A stretch of 64,000 nucleotides of DNA from Mycobacterium kiyosense (GCA_021654635.1 AP025179.1:1798001-1862000), one strand, 5' to 3'; counted from the stretch's first letter, positions 18,012 to 26,607 are shown. Made by a program: numbers and translations. The notes: a model not told the origin generated them from the letters alone.

Positions 18012-18498
18012 CCAGGTCGGCCTCGAACTCCGACATGGCGGTCACCATCGCCGTGAACACCCGATGGGCGGCGATGAGGTCCCGGTCGCTGAGGTCGGAC
18101 AAGGCGTCGCTGAGACGAGCGCCGAGCGGCTGGAAAAAGCCCTGCGCCAGCGACATGCCGCGGGTCTGGTATCGCAGCAACCACTTGCGCCGATCGTCGG
18201 GATCGGGATCGCGACGGATGTGGCCCGACTCGATCATCCGGTCCACCAGATAGGTGATTGCGGCGGGGGAGACGTCCATGTGTTGTCGCAACTGCGCGAG
18301 GGTCAGCGGCTCACCGACCGTCTCGGCCACCATGATGTGCAGCAACGCATGGAAGTCGCTGCTGCTGACGTCGTTCATGCGGGCGAAATGGCGACCGATG
18401 CGGTCGGACTGCGCGGTGATCGCCCGCATGTCGGCCGACAGCATTTTCTCCAGCTCAACGCGGCTGGACGGCGCTTCGCTAGCGCGGCGTTTGGTCAC
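17938..18498 (-). CDS. MarR-family regulator (marR2, end of the carotenoid operon)
   Basis: A 186-residue MarR repressor. Its winged helix reads LAQLRQHMDVSPAAITYLVD followed by SGHIRRDPDPDDRRKWLLRY. It is paralogous to the MarR at 13892. It starts at GTG 18498, 45 bases after the DUF2784 gene, and probably is the last gene of the carotenoid operon, which would make it autoregulatory. The C-terminal 25 residues are basic (ending PRKKTAGRRQGAPK), a tail that the paralog lacks. Its 3' end overlaps the convergent glycosyltransferase gene. The likely target is the operator at 26582-26607 and related sites. Confidence 0.87.
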   Translation of the reverse strand: MTKRRASEAPSSRVELEKMLSADMRAITAQSDRIGRHFARMNDVSSSDFHALLHIMVAETVGEPLTLAQLRQHMDVSPAAITYLVDRMIESGHIRRDPDPDDRRKWLLRYQTRGMSLAQGFFQPLGARLSDALSDLSDRDLIAAHRVFTAMVTAMSEFEADLVTPSPQASAQPRKKTAGRRQGAPK

Positions 18499-18543
18499 CT
18501 AACTGTGTCCCTCATCAGCTACCCACAGTACGGCGTCGCGGAT

Positions 18544-18930
18544 TCACCGTCCGCCTAACCGGCCCCCACCGCGTGCGCGCCGCTGAACAGCCAAGACGAT
18601 CCACGACACCGCGGCCGCCAGGAAGGCAAACGACTGGGCGGCGCCGATCCGATTTGCCGGCAGCATCACCCCGTCCACGTAATGGCCGATGAAACCCGCC
18701 GCCGGTAGGGGGTCCATGCCCGCCCGGTCCCGCGCCCACTTCTCCAGCGAGGTCAGCGGACAGGGGAGTTCCAGTGCCACCACCGCCGCGCCCCAGCACA
18801 CCGTGGGCACGTGCAGCCAGAACGTTCGAGGCCAGCGCATCGCGAGAAAGCCGCCGCTGGGCAGGTAAACCAGGTAGGCGATGTGGGTCGCGACAGCGCC
18901 GGCCACCATCGCTGTGTAGGGCTTTTTCAT
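18544..18930 (-). CDS. DUF2784-family small membrane protein
   Basis: A 128-residue membrane protein with about four hydrophobic segments (near residues 7-28, 40-58, 80-95 and 100-118). The sequence between TM segments, VALELPCPLTSLEKWARD followed by FIGHYVDG, matches DUF2784 proteins, whose function is unknown. It lies between the Rieske gene (40-base gap) and marR2 (45-base gap) on the same strand, so co-transcription with carotenoid genes is likely. Confidence 0.78.
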   Translation of the reverse strand: MKKPYTAMVAGAVATHIAYLVYLPSGGFLAMRWPRTFWLHVPTVCWGAAVVALELPCPLTSLEKWARDRAGMDPLPAAGFIGHYVDGVMLPANRIGAAQSFAFLAAAVSWIVLAVQRRARGGGRLGGR

Positions 18931-18970
18931 CGCTTTTCCAGCCTAATGGCACGTCGGGGAGCCAATCGGT

Positions 18971-19960
18971 TCAGGTGCGCAGCCGGTAGCGGCGCTCGGC
19001 GTATTCGATGTCGTCTCGCCACAACCGGTTGGCGGTGCGGCGCATCAACGGCCGGATCAGCGGCGCGAAATTACGTGCCGCGTGAAATCCCGGGCGCTGC
19101 GACTGCGCGACGACGGCCTCGATCACGGCGACGCGGGGAAGGCCGTCCGGCCCCGGACCGATCGGGGTGGCGTGCGTTTCGACGACACTGCCCGTTCCTT
19201 CGCCCTCCACGATGCGCATCACGATCGTTCGCGCATCCGGGCAGGTGAACTCCGCGATGGTCGGCACCCCCAACCGCCCGACCCGGAAGGTGACCGAGAC
19301 GAGAAAACGATCATCCGCCGCCGTCGGGGTGGTGAGGACCTCCAGCTGGGTGAACGAATGCGGGTGGAACCAGGCGCCATGCCACGGGTCGAGCCGGTTG
19401 GCGATGATGTCGTCCGGTTCGCACACCCCGACGACCCGGGTGACCGCGGCCAGGGCAGCGCCGGTGGGCCGGTCCGGGATCACGGGTTCGTCCAGCGGCG
19501 CCTCGCCGCCGACGCCGTCGAGTCGTACCCAGGCCAGCACACCGTCGTCGAAGCTGGGCAGCGGCGCCCAGCCCATCGTGCAGGTGTCGCCGTCCAGAGA
19601 CAGTCCGTGCCATCGGCAGAACAGGGCACCGTCTGCAACCGTGCCGGTGGCCAGGTCGGCGCCCAGGTGCGGGCAGGCTCCGGGACCGACCTTCAGCCGG
19701 CCGAGACGATCGCGCCACGCGACCAATTCCACGCCGGCGACCGACGATCCGAGCGGAGCGCGGGCGCGCACATCGCTGCTCGCGGCGAACGCATACCAGT
19801 TACCGGTCGGCCGGCGCCGGGTCCGGTCGAGTGCACCGGCGATGATGCTCGGCTTAGCGGCGCCATAGCTGGGTTGCTGTCGGGTCCACGCGACGCGCGG
19901 GATCACCTGTAGCGGCCAGTCTTTCGGCCACCGGTCACGCAACTGGTCGCCGAGACTCAT
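18971..19960 (-). CDS. Rieske [2Fe-2S] oxygenase-like protein of the carotenoid operon
   Basis: A 329-residue protein. The Rieske cluster motif is CPHLG (about residue 98) with CRWHGLSLDG some 20 residues later, giving the CxH and CxxH ligands. The following part (about 160-329) is a conserved C-terminal domain that I believe corresponds to DUF5914, found after Rieske domains in actinobacterial carotenoid clusters. Segments there include LDPWHGAWFHPHSF, which offers candidate His/Asp ligands for mononuclear iron. The gene overlaps the crtU stop (ATGA at 19957-19960), so it is coupled to it. Hydroxylation or another oxidation of the aromatic carotenoid is a reasonable hypothesis. Confidence 0.83.
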   Translation of the reverse strand: MSLGDQLRDRWPKDWPLQVIPRVAWTRQQPSYGAAKPSIIAGALDRTRRRPTGNWYAFAASSDVRARAPLGSSVAGVELVAWRDRLGRLKVGPGACPHLGADLATGTVADGALFCRWHGLSLDGDTCTMGWAPLPSFDDGVLAWVRLDGVGGEAPLDEPVIPDRPTGAALAAVTRVVGVCEPDDIIANRLDPWHGAWFHPHSFTQLEVLTTPTAADDRFLVSVTFRVGRLGVPTIAEFTCPDARTIVMRIVEGEGTGSVVETHATPIGPGPDGLPRVAVIEAVVAQSQRPGFHAARNFAPLIRPLMRRTANRLWRDDIEYAERRYRLRT

Positions 19961-21481
19961 GGCTGCCCGCGTCGTTGGCGGTCGGCCAGCGACCGCAGCA
20001 ACTTGGACCGGCCGCGGGTGGGAACGGTGGACAGCGGATGGCCGGCCAGACCCCACTGGGCCAGCAGGTGGTTGGCGGCTGTCCAGCCGGTGGTGGCCGC
20101 GCGTTCCATCAACGCCACCGGCAGGTCGACTCGGACCGAGTCCCCGGCCAGGACGAGCCCGGGTTGCGGGGTCGCGACGGTGGGGCGGCGGAGGTAGGTG
20201 CCCGGCGTGAACAGCGGGCAGTCGCTGCGGCGCAGTATTCGTTCGTGTACCACCTGCGCCGAAGCCGTCTCCGGATAGAGCCGATGCAGCTGCCGGACGG
20301 CGTGTCCACTCGATTGTGCGGAATCTACTGCGTAGGAATGCAATTCGACCACCGAACCGCCGTTGGAAGCCGCCCACGCCGCGGCTTGGCGCTCGTAGCG
20401 TTCCAGCACGCTGATGTTGTCCAGCGGCGGGTGGCCCGCGGTGCCCAGGAACGCGGGCCGCTGCGGCTTGACCGGCCGGTCGAGCCAGAGTCGCTGGACG
20501 ACGAAGGGGGGGCGCGGCGCGCAATCCCGCTATCTGGGTGCGCCACAACTGGGCGCCCAGGCCGTCGGACTCGGCGACGATGCTCTGCAAGCCGTTGACG
20601 TCGACCGCGAGCACCACCGCGTCCGCGTCGGTGGACTCACCTGAATCATCTTGAACGCTAAAGAGTTTCGTGGTCCCGGTCTCGACTCGCCGGACCGGGG
20701 TGCCGAGGCGGAACTCGACGCCGAGATCGGTCAGGTAGTCGCGCAGCGGATTCCACAGGCTGTCGTCGAAGTTCGAGTTCGCCACGTCGAAGATCAAGCC
20801 TTCGCTGGATCCCAGGAAGTAGATGTGGAACATCGTGGCCAGCTCACCCGCCGACAGCTGAGACGGTTCGGCGAAGAAACTGCGGGAGAACACCTCGAAG
20901 GCCAGGTGACGCGCCGAATCGGGGAAATTGATGCTCTTCAAGAACGTTTCGGCGTCGATGTGGTCCAGCTGGTGATAAATCTCGGGCACCGACACCGCGG
21001 CCAGCGGCGCGGCTGCCCGGGCATCGATACGCGCCAGGTCGGAGAGCCGGAACGTGGGGCTGCGCAACGCAAAGGCCAGGGCATTCCACGGTGGGATGCG
21101 GGGCAGACCACGGAAACTGTCGCGCCGACCCGCGCCGTCGACCAGAGGGTAGTCCCGCACCGGCGTCAGCATCCGCAGTTGCGGGTCGACCCGGCGCAGC
21201 AACTCCCGCAGGTTGTAGTACTGGCGGAAGAACGCGTGGAAGCCGCGGTTCATCGCCAGTTCGGTGCCGTCCTGCTGCTCGGTCCAGCCACCTACCCGTC
21301 CCCCGAGATAGTCCTCGCGCTCGACGACGGTGACGGCGACCCCGCGCTCGGCCAGCCCGGTGGCGGCGGCCAGGCCGGCGATGCCGGCTCCCACCACCAC
21401 CGCGCGCGGTCGCCACGACAACGCGGAGGCATCGGCGTAACCGGGCGAAGCCGGATGGATCTGGCGGTGCCGGTCGGTCAT
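19957..21481 (-). pseudogene. crtU: Beta-carotene desaturase/methyltransferase CrtU, frameshifted
   Basis: Encodes a FAD-dependent CrtU of about 507 residues that converts the beta-ionone rings of beta-carotene to aromatic phi rings (isorenieratene pathway). The dinucleotide motif is VVVGAGIAGLAAATGLAERG, followed by YLGGRVGGW. The reading frame breaks in a run of seven C (minus strand; G at 20506-20512). With six C the text continues APPFVVQRLWLDRPVKPQ and joins the C-terminal frame ending LADRQRRGQP. As written, translation leaves frame there and would run on into the Rieske gene. It overlaps the upstream methyltransferase by ATGA. This may be a sequencing error, a phase-variable tract or true inactivation. 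Confidence 0.88.
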
Positions 21482-22212
21482 CGCGGGTCCTCTCCGGTAG
21501 GCGCCTTTCCAACGAAAGTGTGGACGATGTTCTTCTCCCAGCCTGGCACGGTCTCGCTGTGCACCGCCACGTATCCGGCGTCGGACATCCGGCGGCGGAC
21601 CGCGGCCGCCCCGTCGAAGGCCAGCACGCTGCGCCACAAGTGGCGGTACAGGATGCTACTGCGGGTTCGCCACCAACCGGCGGGGATGATGATTCCCCAG
21701 CAGACCGCGGACCAGATGCGGGTGGCCGCGCGCGAATCACGCACCGAATACTCGTGGGCCACCAGCGTGCCGCCCGGGCGCAGCAGGTCTCGGAAAGCGC
21801 GCAACTGGCGGTCGGGATCATCGAGGTTGCGCAGCAGATAGGCGGCGAAAATGCCGTCGAAGGGCCCGGTGACCCCGTGCTCGGCGAGTTCTTCGATACG
21901 GGAGTGCACAAATCGCACCGACGACGGCCACGACTTCGCTCTGGCCGCTTCCAGCATGCCGCCGGCGGCGTCGACCGCGACGATCTGCGCCTCCGGGGCG
22001 GCGGCCAGCAGTGCGGCCGTCGATGCGCCGGTGCCGCAGCCGGCGTCGAGCAGCCGCAACCCGGCACCGTTGCGCGGCAGACCCATCCGGCGCGCCGAGA
22101 GCCTCAGGTTGGTGTGATAGCCGGGGTTGGCGCCCACCAGGCGGTCATAAGCCGCGGCGCCCACGTCGAAGGCCCCCGGCACCTCATCACGCGCCAGACC
22201 GGCCCTATCCAC
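21478..22212 (-). CDS. SAM-dependent methyltransferase of the carotenoid operon (CrtT-like)
   Basis: A 244-residue class I methyltransferase. Motif I is LRLLDAGCGTGASTAALLAA, then VAVDAAGGMLEAAR, then FDGIFAAYLLRNLDDPDRQL, the UbiE/COQ5-like pattern. A methyltransferase is also found in Streptomyces isorenieratene clusters (crtT), where its role is not settled. The GTG start at 22212 overlaps crtYd by 8 bases and the stop overlaps crtU by 4, so it belongs to the coupled operon. The acceptor could be a carotenoid hydroxyl made by the Rieske protein, which is inference. Confidence 0.83.
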   Translation of the reverse strand: MDRAGLARDEVPGAFDVGAAAYDRLVGANPGYHTNLRLSARRMGLPRNGAGLRLLDAGCGTGASTAALLAAAPEAQIVAVDAAGGMLEAARAKSWPSSVRFVHSRIEELAEHGVTGPFDGIFAAYLLRNLDDPDRQLRAFRDLLRPGGTLVAHEYSVRDSRAATRIWSAVCWGIIIPAGWWRTRSSILYRHLWRSVLAFDGAAAVRRRMSDAGYVAVHSETVPGWEKNIVHTFVGKAPTGEDPR

Positions 22213-22510
22213 GCTGGTACTCCCACACCAGCAGCACCGCGGTGACCAGGGCGAAACCGAACAGGAAGTCCTCGACCGGAATGTCGAACGGAAACCGCAG
22301 CCCGCTGGTCTGGCGCTCGTTGTAGATCACCACCGGTGCACTGAGCTTGGTCAGCCAGCCGTCGACCGGAATCTGGAAACCCAACACGATCACCATCGAC
22401 AACCAGTAGGCCGCCTTGCGAAACAGGCCGGTGCGCAACAGCTTCCACTCCAGCGCCAGCACCGCCAGCACCGACAGGACGGCGGGCACGGTGTAGCCCA
22501 GGCCGGTCAT
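22205..22510 (-). CDS. crtYd: Heterodimeric lycopene beta-cyclase subunit CrtYd
   Basis: A 101-residue membrane protein with three predicted helices and the family motif FDIPVEDFLFGFALV (about 74-88), whose acidic pair is equivalent to the PxE(E/D) signature of CrtYc/CrtYd/CarR-type cyclases. Together with CrtYc it cyclises the ends of lycopene to beta-carotene. The ATG at 22510 overlaps the crtYc stop (ATGA). Length and gene order are as usual for mycobacterial crtYc-crtYd. Confidence 0.88.
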   Translation of the reverse strand: MTGLGYTVPAVLSVLAVLALEWKLLRTGLFRKAAYWLSMVIVLGFQIPVDGWLTKLSAPVVIYNERQTSGLRFPFDIPVEDFLFGFALVTAVLLVWEYQRG

Positions 22511-22830
22511 CGACGTTTGCTCCACTGCAGAATCGTGGACACGGCGTTGTAGGTCAGCAGTCCGCACACCGGGATCACCAGGAAGAACAACACCTCCTCG
22601 ATCGGAATGTCGGGCGGCACGTCGAAACCACTGAGGTACCTGCCGTCGTAGGCCCAGACGCCGGCCGCGATCGCCACCGCGTCCCACACCAGGAACACCG
22701 CCGCCACCGGCAGCACCGCGCGCAGCGTCCGGTGCAGTCGACGGTAGACGCCGCCGCCGAACACCTCCAGCGGCGCGGTGATCAACAGACACAGCCCGAG
22801 CAGGATCAGGTACTGCCAGTGGTCGCTCAC
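22507..22830 (-). CDS. crtYc: Heterodimeric lycopene beta-cyclase subunit CrtYc
   Basis: A 107-residue membrane protein starting with GTG at 22830, which overlaps the crtB stop (GTGA). It has three helices and the motif PDIPIEEVLFFLVIPVCG (about 73-90) shared with its partner CrtYd. It acts as one half of the lycopene cyclase in the cytoplasmic membrane. The start choice is set by the overlap and by the beginning of similarity at SDHWQYLILLGLCLL. Confidence 0.88.
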   Translation of the reverse strand: MSDHWQYLILLGLCLLITAPLEVFGGGVYRRLHRTLRAVLPVAAVFLVWDAVAIAAGVWAYDGRYLSGFDVPPDIPIEEVLFFLVIPVCGLLTYNAVSTILQWSKRR

Positions 22831-23777
22831 GCCGCACGCGGCTTGCGCTGCTCGTGCGCACGGCGGGCGCGCCAGGACTGCACCAGGGCGCTGCCGGCGA
22901 CCTGGATCCGGCGCGCGGTGCCGACCGTGGCGCGTTGAGAGAACACCGCGAAGTCGCTGTCCTCGATGCGGTCCAGGATCTCGGAGTACAACGTCAACGC
23001 GGTCGCCACGCACGGGCGGGACCGCGGGGCGAGCATCCCGACGCCGCCGGACGCGAACCGGTAGATCTCCCGGGTTATTTCGTGCTGCGCCGCCAGGGCG
23101 GCCCGCACCTTGGGGTCGGTGCGGCGGTGAGTGTGGCACCACATCAGCAGCTCCCGGTCCACGCCGTGCGCCGCCAATTCGTCGGCCGGCAGGTAGATCC
23201 GATCGCGCATCAGGTCCTCGTCGACATCACGCAAGAAGTTCGTCAACTGGAAGGCGCGTCCCAGCGCGGCGGCGTACGGCTCGGCTTCGGCGGCGTCGAC
23301 GACGGTCCCGAGGACCGGAAGCATTTGCAGGCCAATCACTTCCGCGGAACCGCGCATGTAACGGTCGAGGGCAGCCCGGTCCGGATAGTCGGTGACGGTG
23401 AGGTCCATCCGCATGGAGGCCAGGAAGTCCTCGAAAAGCTCGCCGGAAATGTGGTACCGGTTGACGGTGTGATCCACCGCCGCCAGTATCGGCTCGTCCC
23501 GATGCTCGCCGCCGGCGAAGAACCGCTCGGACAACCGCTGCAGCCGGGCCGCCCGGGCGCCGGTGTTCAGGTCGGGGTTGAACCCGTCGAGAATGTCGTC
23601 GGCGTAGCGGGCGAATGCGTACAGTGCGTGGACCGCCGGCCGCTGGTCCGGGGCGAGCAGTCGGGTGGCCAGGAAGTAGGTGCGGCCGTTTTCGGCCGCA
23701 ATCTTGCGGCAGCGACGGTACGCGGTGCGCAATCGCGGATCGTCGATACCCGCAGCGTCCAATTCATGTCGGATCAC
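22827..23777 (-). CDS. crtB: Phytoene synthase
   Basis: A 316-residue squalene/phytoene synthase that condenses two GGPP to phytoene. Both aspartate-rich motifs are present: YADDILDGF (about residue 52) and DVDEDLMRDRIYLPADEL (about 175). Other family segments are ALGRAFQLTNFLRD and the C-terminal LTLYSEILDRIE. I chose the GTG at 23777, which overlaps the crtI stop (GTGA); the longer upstream reading is antisense-like extension inside crtI. The C-terminus is basic (HEQRKPRAA). Confidence 0.93.
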   Translation of the reverse strand: MIRHELDAAGIDDPRLRTAYRRCRKIAAENGRTYFLATRLLAPDQRPAVHALYAFARYADDILDGFNPDLNTGARAARLQRLSERFFAGGEHRDEPILAAVDHTVNRYHISGELFEDFLASMRMDLTVTDYPDRAALDRYMRGSAEVIGLQMLPVLGTVVDAAEAEPYAAALGRAFQLTNFLRDVDEDLMRDRIYLPADELAAHGVDRELLMWCHTHRRTDPKVRAALAAQHEITREIYRFASGGVGMLAPRSRPCVATALTLYSEILDRIEDSDFAVFSQRATVGTARRIQVAGSALVQSWRARRAHEQRKPRAA

Positions 23778-25303
23778 GGCAGTTTCGCCTTCAGGTCGAA
23801 TCGGGTTGCGGACTTGTCGGCCACGCCCGTGACTCGGTCGGCGGCCAGTCGCCCGGAGATCAGCGTAGTGGGCACTCCGACACCCGGGACGGTCGAGGAC
23901 CCGGCCAGTACCGCGTTGTCGATGCCCCGCAACAGGTTCCCCGGCCGGAACGGCCCGGTCTGGGCGAATGTGTGAGCCAGCGCGAACGGTGTGCCGGCCG
24001 TCATATCCTGACGCGCCCATTCGGCCGGAGTGTCGATGTGCAGCACCCGCGCATCGTCGCGCAGGTCGGGCAGCAATCGTTGCCGCACCATCTCGAGCAT
24101 GGATTGCGCGTACGGCGCGGTGGTGTTCGTCCAGTCGACCTGGCGGCGAGACAAGTTGGGCGCCGGCGCCAACACGTAGAGCAGATCACGCCCGGCGGGC
24201 GCCAGGCCCGGATCGGTGGCGGTCGGGCGGGTGACCAACAGCGAGGGGTCGCGCATGAGCCGACCGTCGCGCACGATGTCGGTGAACGTCTGTTCCCAGG
24301 CGTCGCCGAAAAGGATGGTGTGGTGCGCCGTCTGGGGTTGGCCGTCCGTCGCGGCGCGACAGCCCACGTGCAGCACCACCGCCGAGGGTGCGGCGCGCAT
24401 CGGCAGCAGCCGCATTGGGCGATAGCCCAGCAGTCGATAGCTCTGCGGGAGTTCGGTGGTCAAAACCACTGCGTCGCAGGCGATGCGGTCCCCGTCGGCG
24501 GTAATCACCGCGCCGACCCGCGCACCGCTGCGCTCCAGTCCGGTGACCGCCGTGCCGTAGCGGAATCGCACGCCGGCGTCCTGCGCGGCTGCGGCCAAGG
24601 CGTCGGGCAGTGCCCGCATACCGCCGCGCGGGAAGAAAACGCCCGAAACGGTGTCCATGTAGGCGATCACCGCGTACACCGCCAGCGCCTGCTGCGGCGC
24701 CACCCCGGCGTAGAGGGATTGAAAGGTGAACACCCGCCGCAACCGCTCGTCGGCGATGTGCCGGCTGACCATCGTCTCCCACTTGCGGAACCCGCCGATC
24801 CGGGCGAGCCGCGCCAGTTGAGGGGTCAGCATGGACAGTGGCGAGTCGAAGTTCGACGCGATGAAGCCGTCGAATTCGGTGCGGTACAAGCGGTGTAACC
24901 AGCTGCGCAGCGCGCGGTAACCGTCGGCCTCGCGCGGTCCGGCGAAATCCCGCACCGCGGCGGCCATCGCGTCGGCATCGGTGTGGACGTCGAGGCTGCT
25001 GCCATCGGCGAACTGCGCCCGGTACGCCGGGTCCAGCGCGTCCAATTTCAAGCGCTGCGAAGTGTTTTCACCGACGGCGGCGAACACCTCGTCGATGATG
25101 TCCGGCATGGTGAGCACCGTCGGCCCGGTGTCGATCAGGTAGCCGTCGATGTCGCGGCGGCCGGCGCGCCCGCCGGGCCAGGGTTCGCGTTCCACCACGG
25201 TGACCGCACGGCCCCGGCCGGCCAGGTGCAGCGCCGCGGACAGGCCGGAGAAACCGGCGCCGACCACCACCACGTGGTCGGTCCGTCCCGAAACCGTGCG
25301 CAT
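23774..25303 (-). CDS. crtI: Phytoene desaturase
   Basis: A 509-residue CrtI-type FAD-dependent desaturase that turns phytoene into lycopene. The N-terminal dinucleotide fold is VVVVGAGFSGLSAALHLAGRG followed by PGGRAGRRDIDGYLIDTGP. The C-terminal FAD contact is NLLRGIDNAVLAGSSTVPGV then GVPTTLISGRLAAD, as expected. It starts 20 bases after crtE and is coupled to crtB. All hallmark residues appear intact. Confidence 0.93.
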   Translation of the reverse strand: MRTVSGRTDHVVVVGAGFSGLSAALHLAGRGRAVTVVEREPWPGGRAGRRDIDGYLIDTGPTVLTMPDIIDEVFAAVGENTSQRLKLDALDPAYRAQFADGSSLDVHTDADAMAAAVRDFAGPREADGYRALRSWLHRLYRTEFDGFIASNFDSPLSMLTPQLARLARIGGFRKWETMVSRHIADERLRRVFTFQSLYAGVAPQQALAVYAVIAYMDTVSGVFFPRGGMRALPDALAAAAQDAGVRFRYGTAVTGLERSGARVGAVITADGDRIACDAVVLTTELPQSYRLLGYRPMRLLPMRAAPSAVVLHVGCRAATDGQPQTAHHTILFGDAWEQTFTDIVRDGRLMRDPSLLVTRPTATDPGLAPAGRDLLYVLAPAPNLSRRQVDWTNTTAPYAQSMLEMVRQRLLPDLRDDARVLHIDTPAEWARQDMTAGTPFALAHTFAQTGPFRPGNLLRGIDNAVLAGSSTVPGVGVPTTLISGRLAADRVTGVADKSATRFDLKAKLP

Positions 25304-25323
25304 CTAGCTCAACTCCCGGGCGG

Positions 25324-26514
25324 TCATGCGGCGCGGCGGGTGCACACGCCCGCCATGTCGGCCAGCGCCGACCGGATCAAGGTGTCGATCCCGCTGGTGT
25401 CCAGGGCGTTCCGGGCGATCTCGACGCGGTTGTCGATCAGCTCCTCGATCCACTGCACCGCCCCAGTGCCGAAGATCAGGCCGCGCCAGCGGTCCAGTGC
25501 GGCGTCGTCGAGATCGTCGGTGTCGATCAGTTCGCCGAAATCGCGCCGGGTCGCCGCATCGGCCATCTCGTAGGCGGCCACTACGACGCTGGTTGCCTTG
25601 CGTTCCAACAGGTCTCCGCCGTTGGGTTTGCCGGTGGTTTCCGGCGATCCGAAGACACCCAGGATGTCGTCGCGCAGCTGGAACGCTTCCCCGACGGCGG
25701 TGCCGTATTCGCCGAGCCGGGATAGCACGTGCTCGTCGCAGCCGGCCATCGCCGCACCGATCTCCAGTGGCCGGCGCACGGTGTAGTTGCCGGACTTCAT
25801 CCGGGCCACCCCCAGTACCGACTGCATCGTCGGCAAGGTGCGGATATTCATTGCGAGATCGGCGAATTGGCCGACGGCAAGTTCGGTTCGCATTGCGTCG
25901 TAACGGGGCCAGGCGCGTTGCAGGTGGTGGCGCTGCAGACCGGAGTTCCGCAGCATCTGCTCGGCCCAGATCAAGCACAGGTCGCCGAGCAGGGTGGCGG
26001 CGGATTCCCCGAATCGGCGCGCAGACCCGGACATGCCCCGCTCGCGATGCCAGTCCGCGAACTGGATGTGTGCGGCGGGGCGACCGCGTCGCGACGGGGA
26101 GTCGTCCATCACGTCGTCTTGCAGCAACGCGAATGCGTGCAGCAACTCCAGGCTGGCCGTGGCGGACAGGGCTGCGGGGTTGGGCCGGGCGCCGGCCAGC
26201 CAACCCAGGTACATGAACGTCGACCGCAGGCACTTGCCGTCGCGGATGAACTCCAGCAGGATGTCGCCGGCCACGTCGACTCCGCAATCGCCCAATTCGT
26301 CGGCGCAACGACGCGAGACGAACTCGGCGACCTCGTCGAGTACCGCCCTGCGCAGGCTGGCGCGCCAGGCATCGAACTGCTCGGCAACCGGCGGGCGGCC
26401 GGCCAGCACGTGCCCGGGATGGTCGCGGCCTGCCGACGGAAGTTTATGCACGGCTCCCAACGAGGCGCCCCTTCCGGGGTTGGTCAGCGGCCGATCCGAA
26501 CGGCTCAGATTCAC
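25324..26514 (-). CDS. crtE: Geranylgeranyl diphosphate synthase
   Basis: A trans-prenyltransferase that makes GGPP from IPP and allylic diphosphates. The first Asp-rich motif is LLQDDVMDDSPSRRGRP (about 125) and the second region is LRDDILGVFG followed by KPNGGDLLERKAT (about 275-300). The frame opens with GTG at 26514 and gives 396 residues, longer than most CrtE, so a start 20-30 codons further in is possible. It is the first gene of the carotenoid operon, and the palindromic operator at 26582-26607 lies 68 bases upstream. Confidence 0.9.
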   Translation of the reverse strand: MNLSRSDRPLTNPGRGASLGAVHKLPSAGRDHPGHVLAGRPPVAEQFDAWRASLRRAVLDEVAEFVSRRCADELGDCGVDVAGDILLEFIRDGKCLRSTFMYLGWLAGARPNPAALSATASLELLHAFALLQDDVMDDSPSRRGRPAAHIQFADWHRERGMSGSARRFGESAATLLGDLCLIWAEQMLRNSGLQRHHLQRAWPRYDAMRTELAVGQFADLAMNIRTLPTMQSVLGVARMKSGNYTVRRPLEIGAAMAGCDEHVLSRLGEYGTAVGEAFQLRDDILGVFGSPETTGKPNGGDLLERKATSVVVAAYEMADAATRRDFGELIDTDDLDDAALDRWRGLIFGTGAVQWIEELIDNRVEIARNALDTSGIDTLIRSALADMAGVCTRRAA

Positions 26515-26568
26515 GCGTTGGTACCCCCTCGAGGAACGGTCAAACGCAGGCGCCCAGCAGGCCGCGAA

Positions 26569-26607
26569 GTTATATTCAAGGAATTAATCGTTAATTTAGT
26601 GAATGAT
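26569..26607 (-). promoter_or_regulatory. Promoter/operator region of the carotenoid operon
   Basis: A perfect 6-3-6 inverted repeat, AATTAA-TCG-TTAATT (26582-26596), is one of the most AT-rich stretches in the window. It abuts ATCATTCACTAA (minus strand, 26607-26596), which matches the SOUL promoter motif at 11 of 12 bases. A -10-like TATAAC lies at 26574-26569 on the minus strand, just downstream. The arrangement is typical of a MarR operator overlapping a promoter. Confidence 0.6.

Noticed and set aside
20506..20512. Programmed ribosomal frameshifting in crtU
   Set aside because: A C run alone is weak evidence, no stimulatory structure is evident, and other genes in the window have similar indels, so error or mutation is more likely.
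18971..21637. An 888-codon open frame that looks like a CrtU-Rieske fusion
   Set aside because: It is an artefact of the C7 frameshift: the middle (about 130 codons) is out of frame and Pro/Arg/Ala-rich, while the true CrtU C-terminus is in another frame and ends in an ATGA overlap with the Rieske gene.
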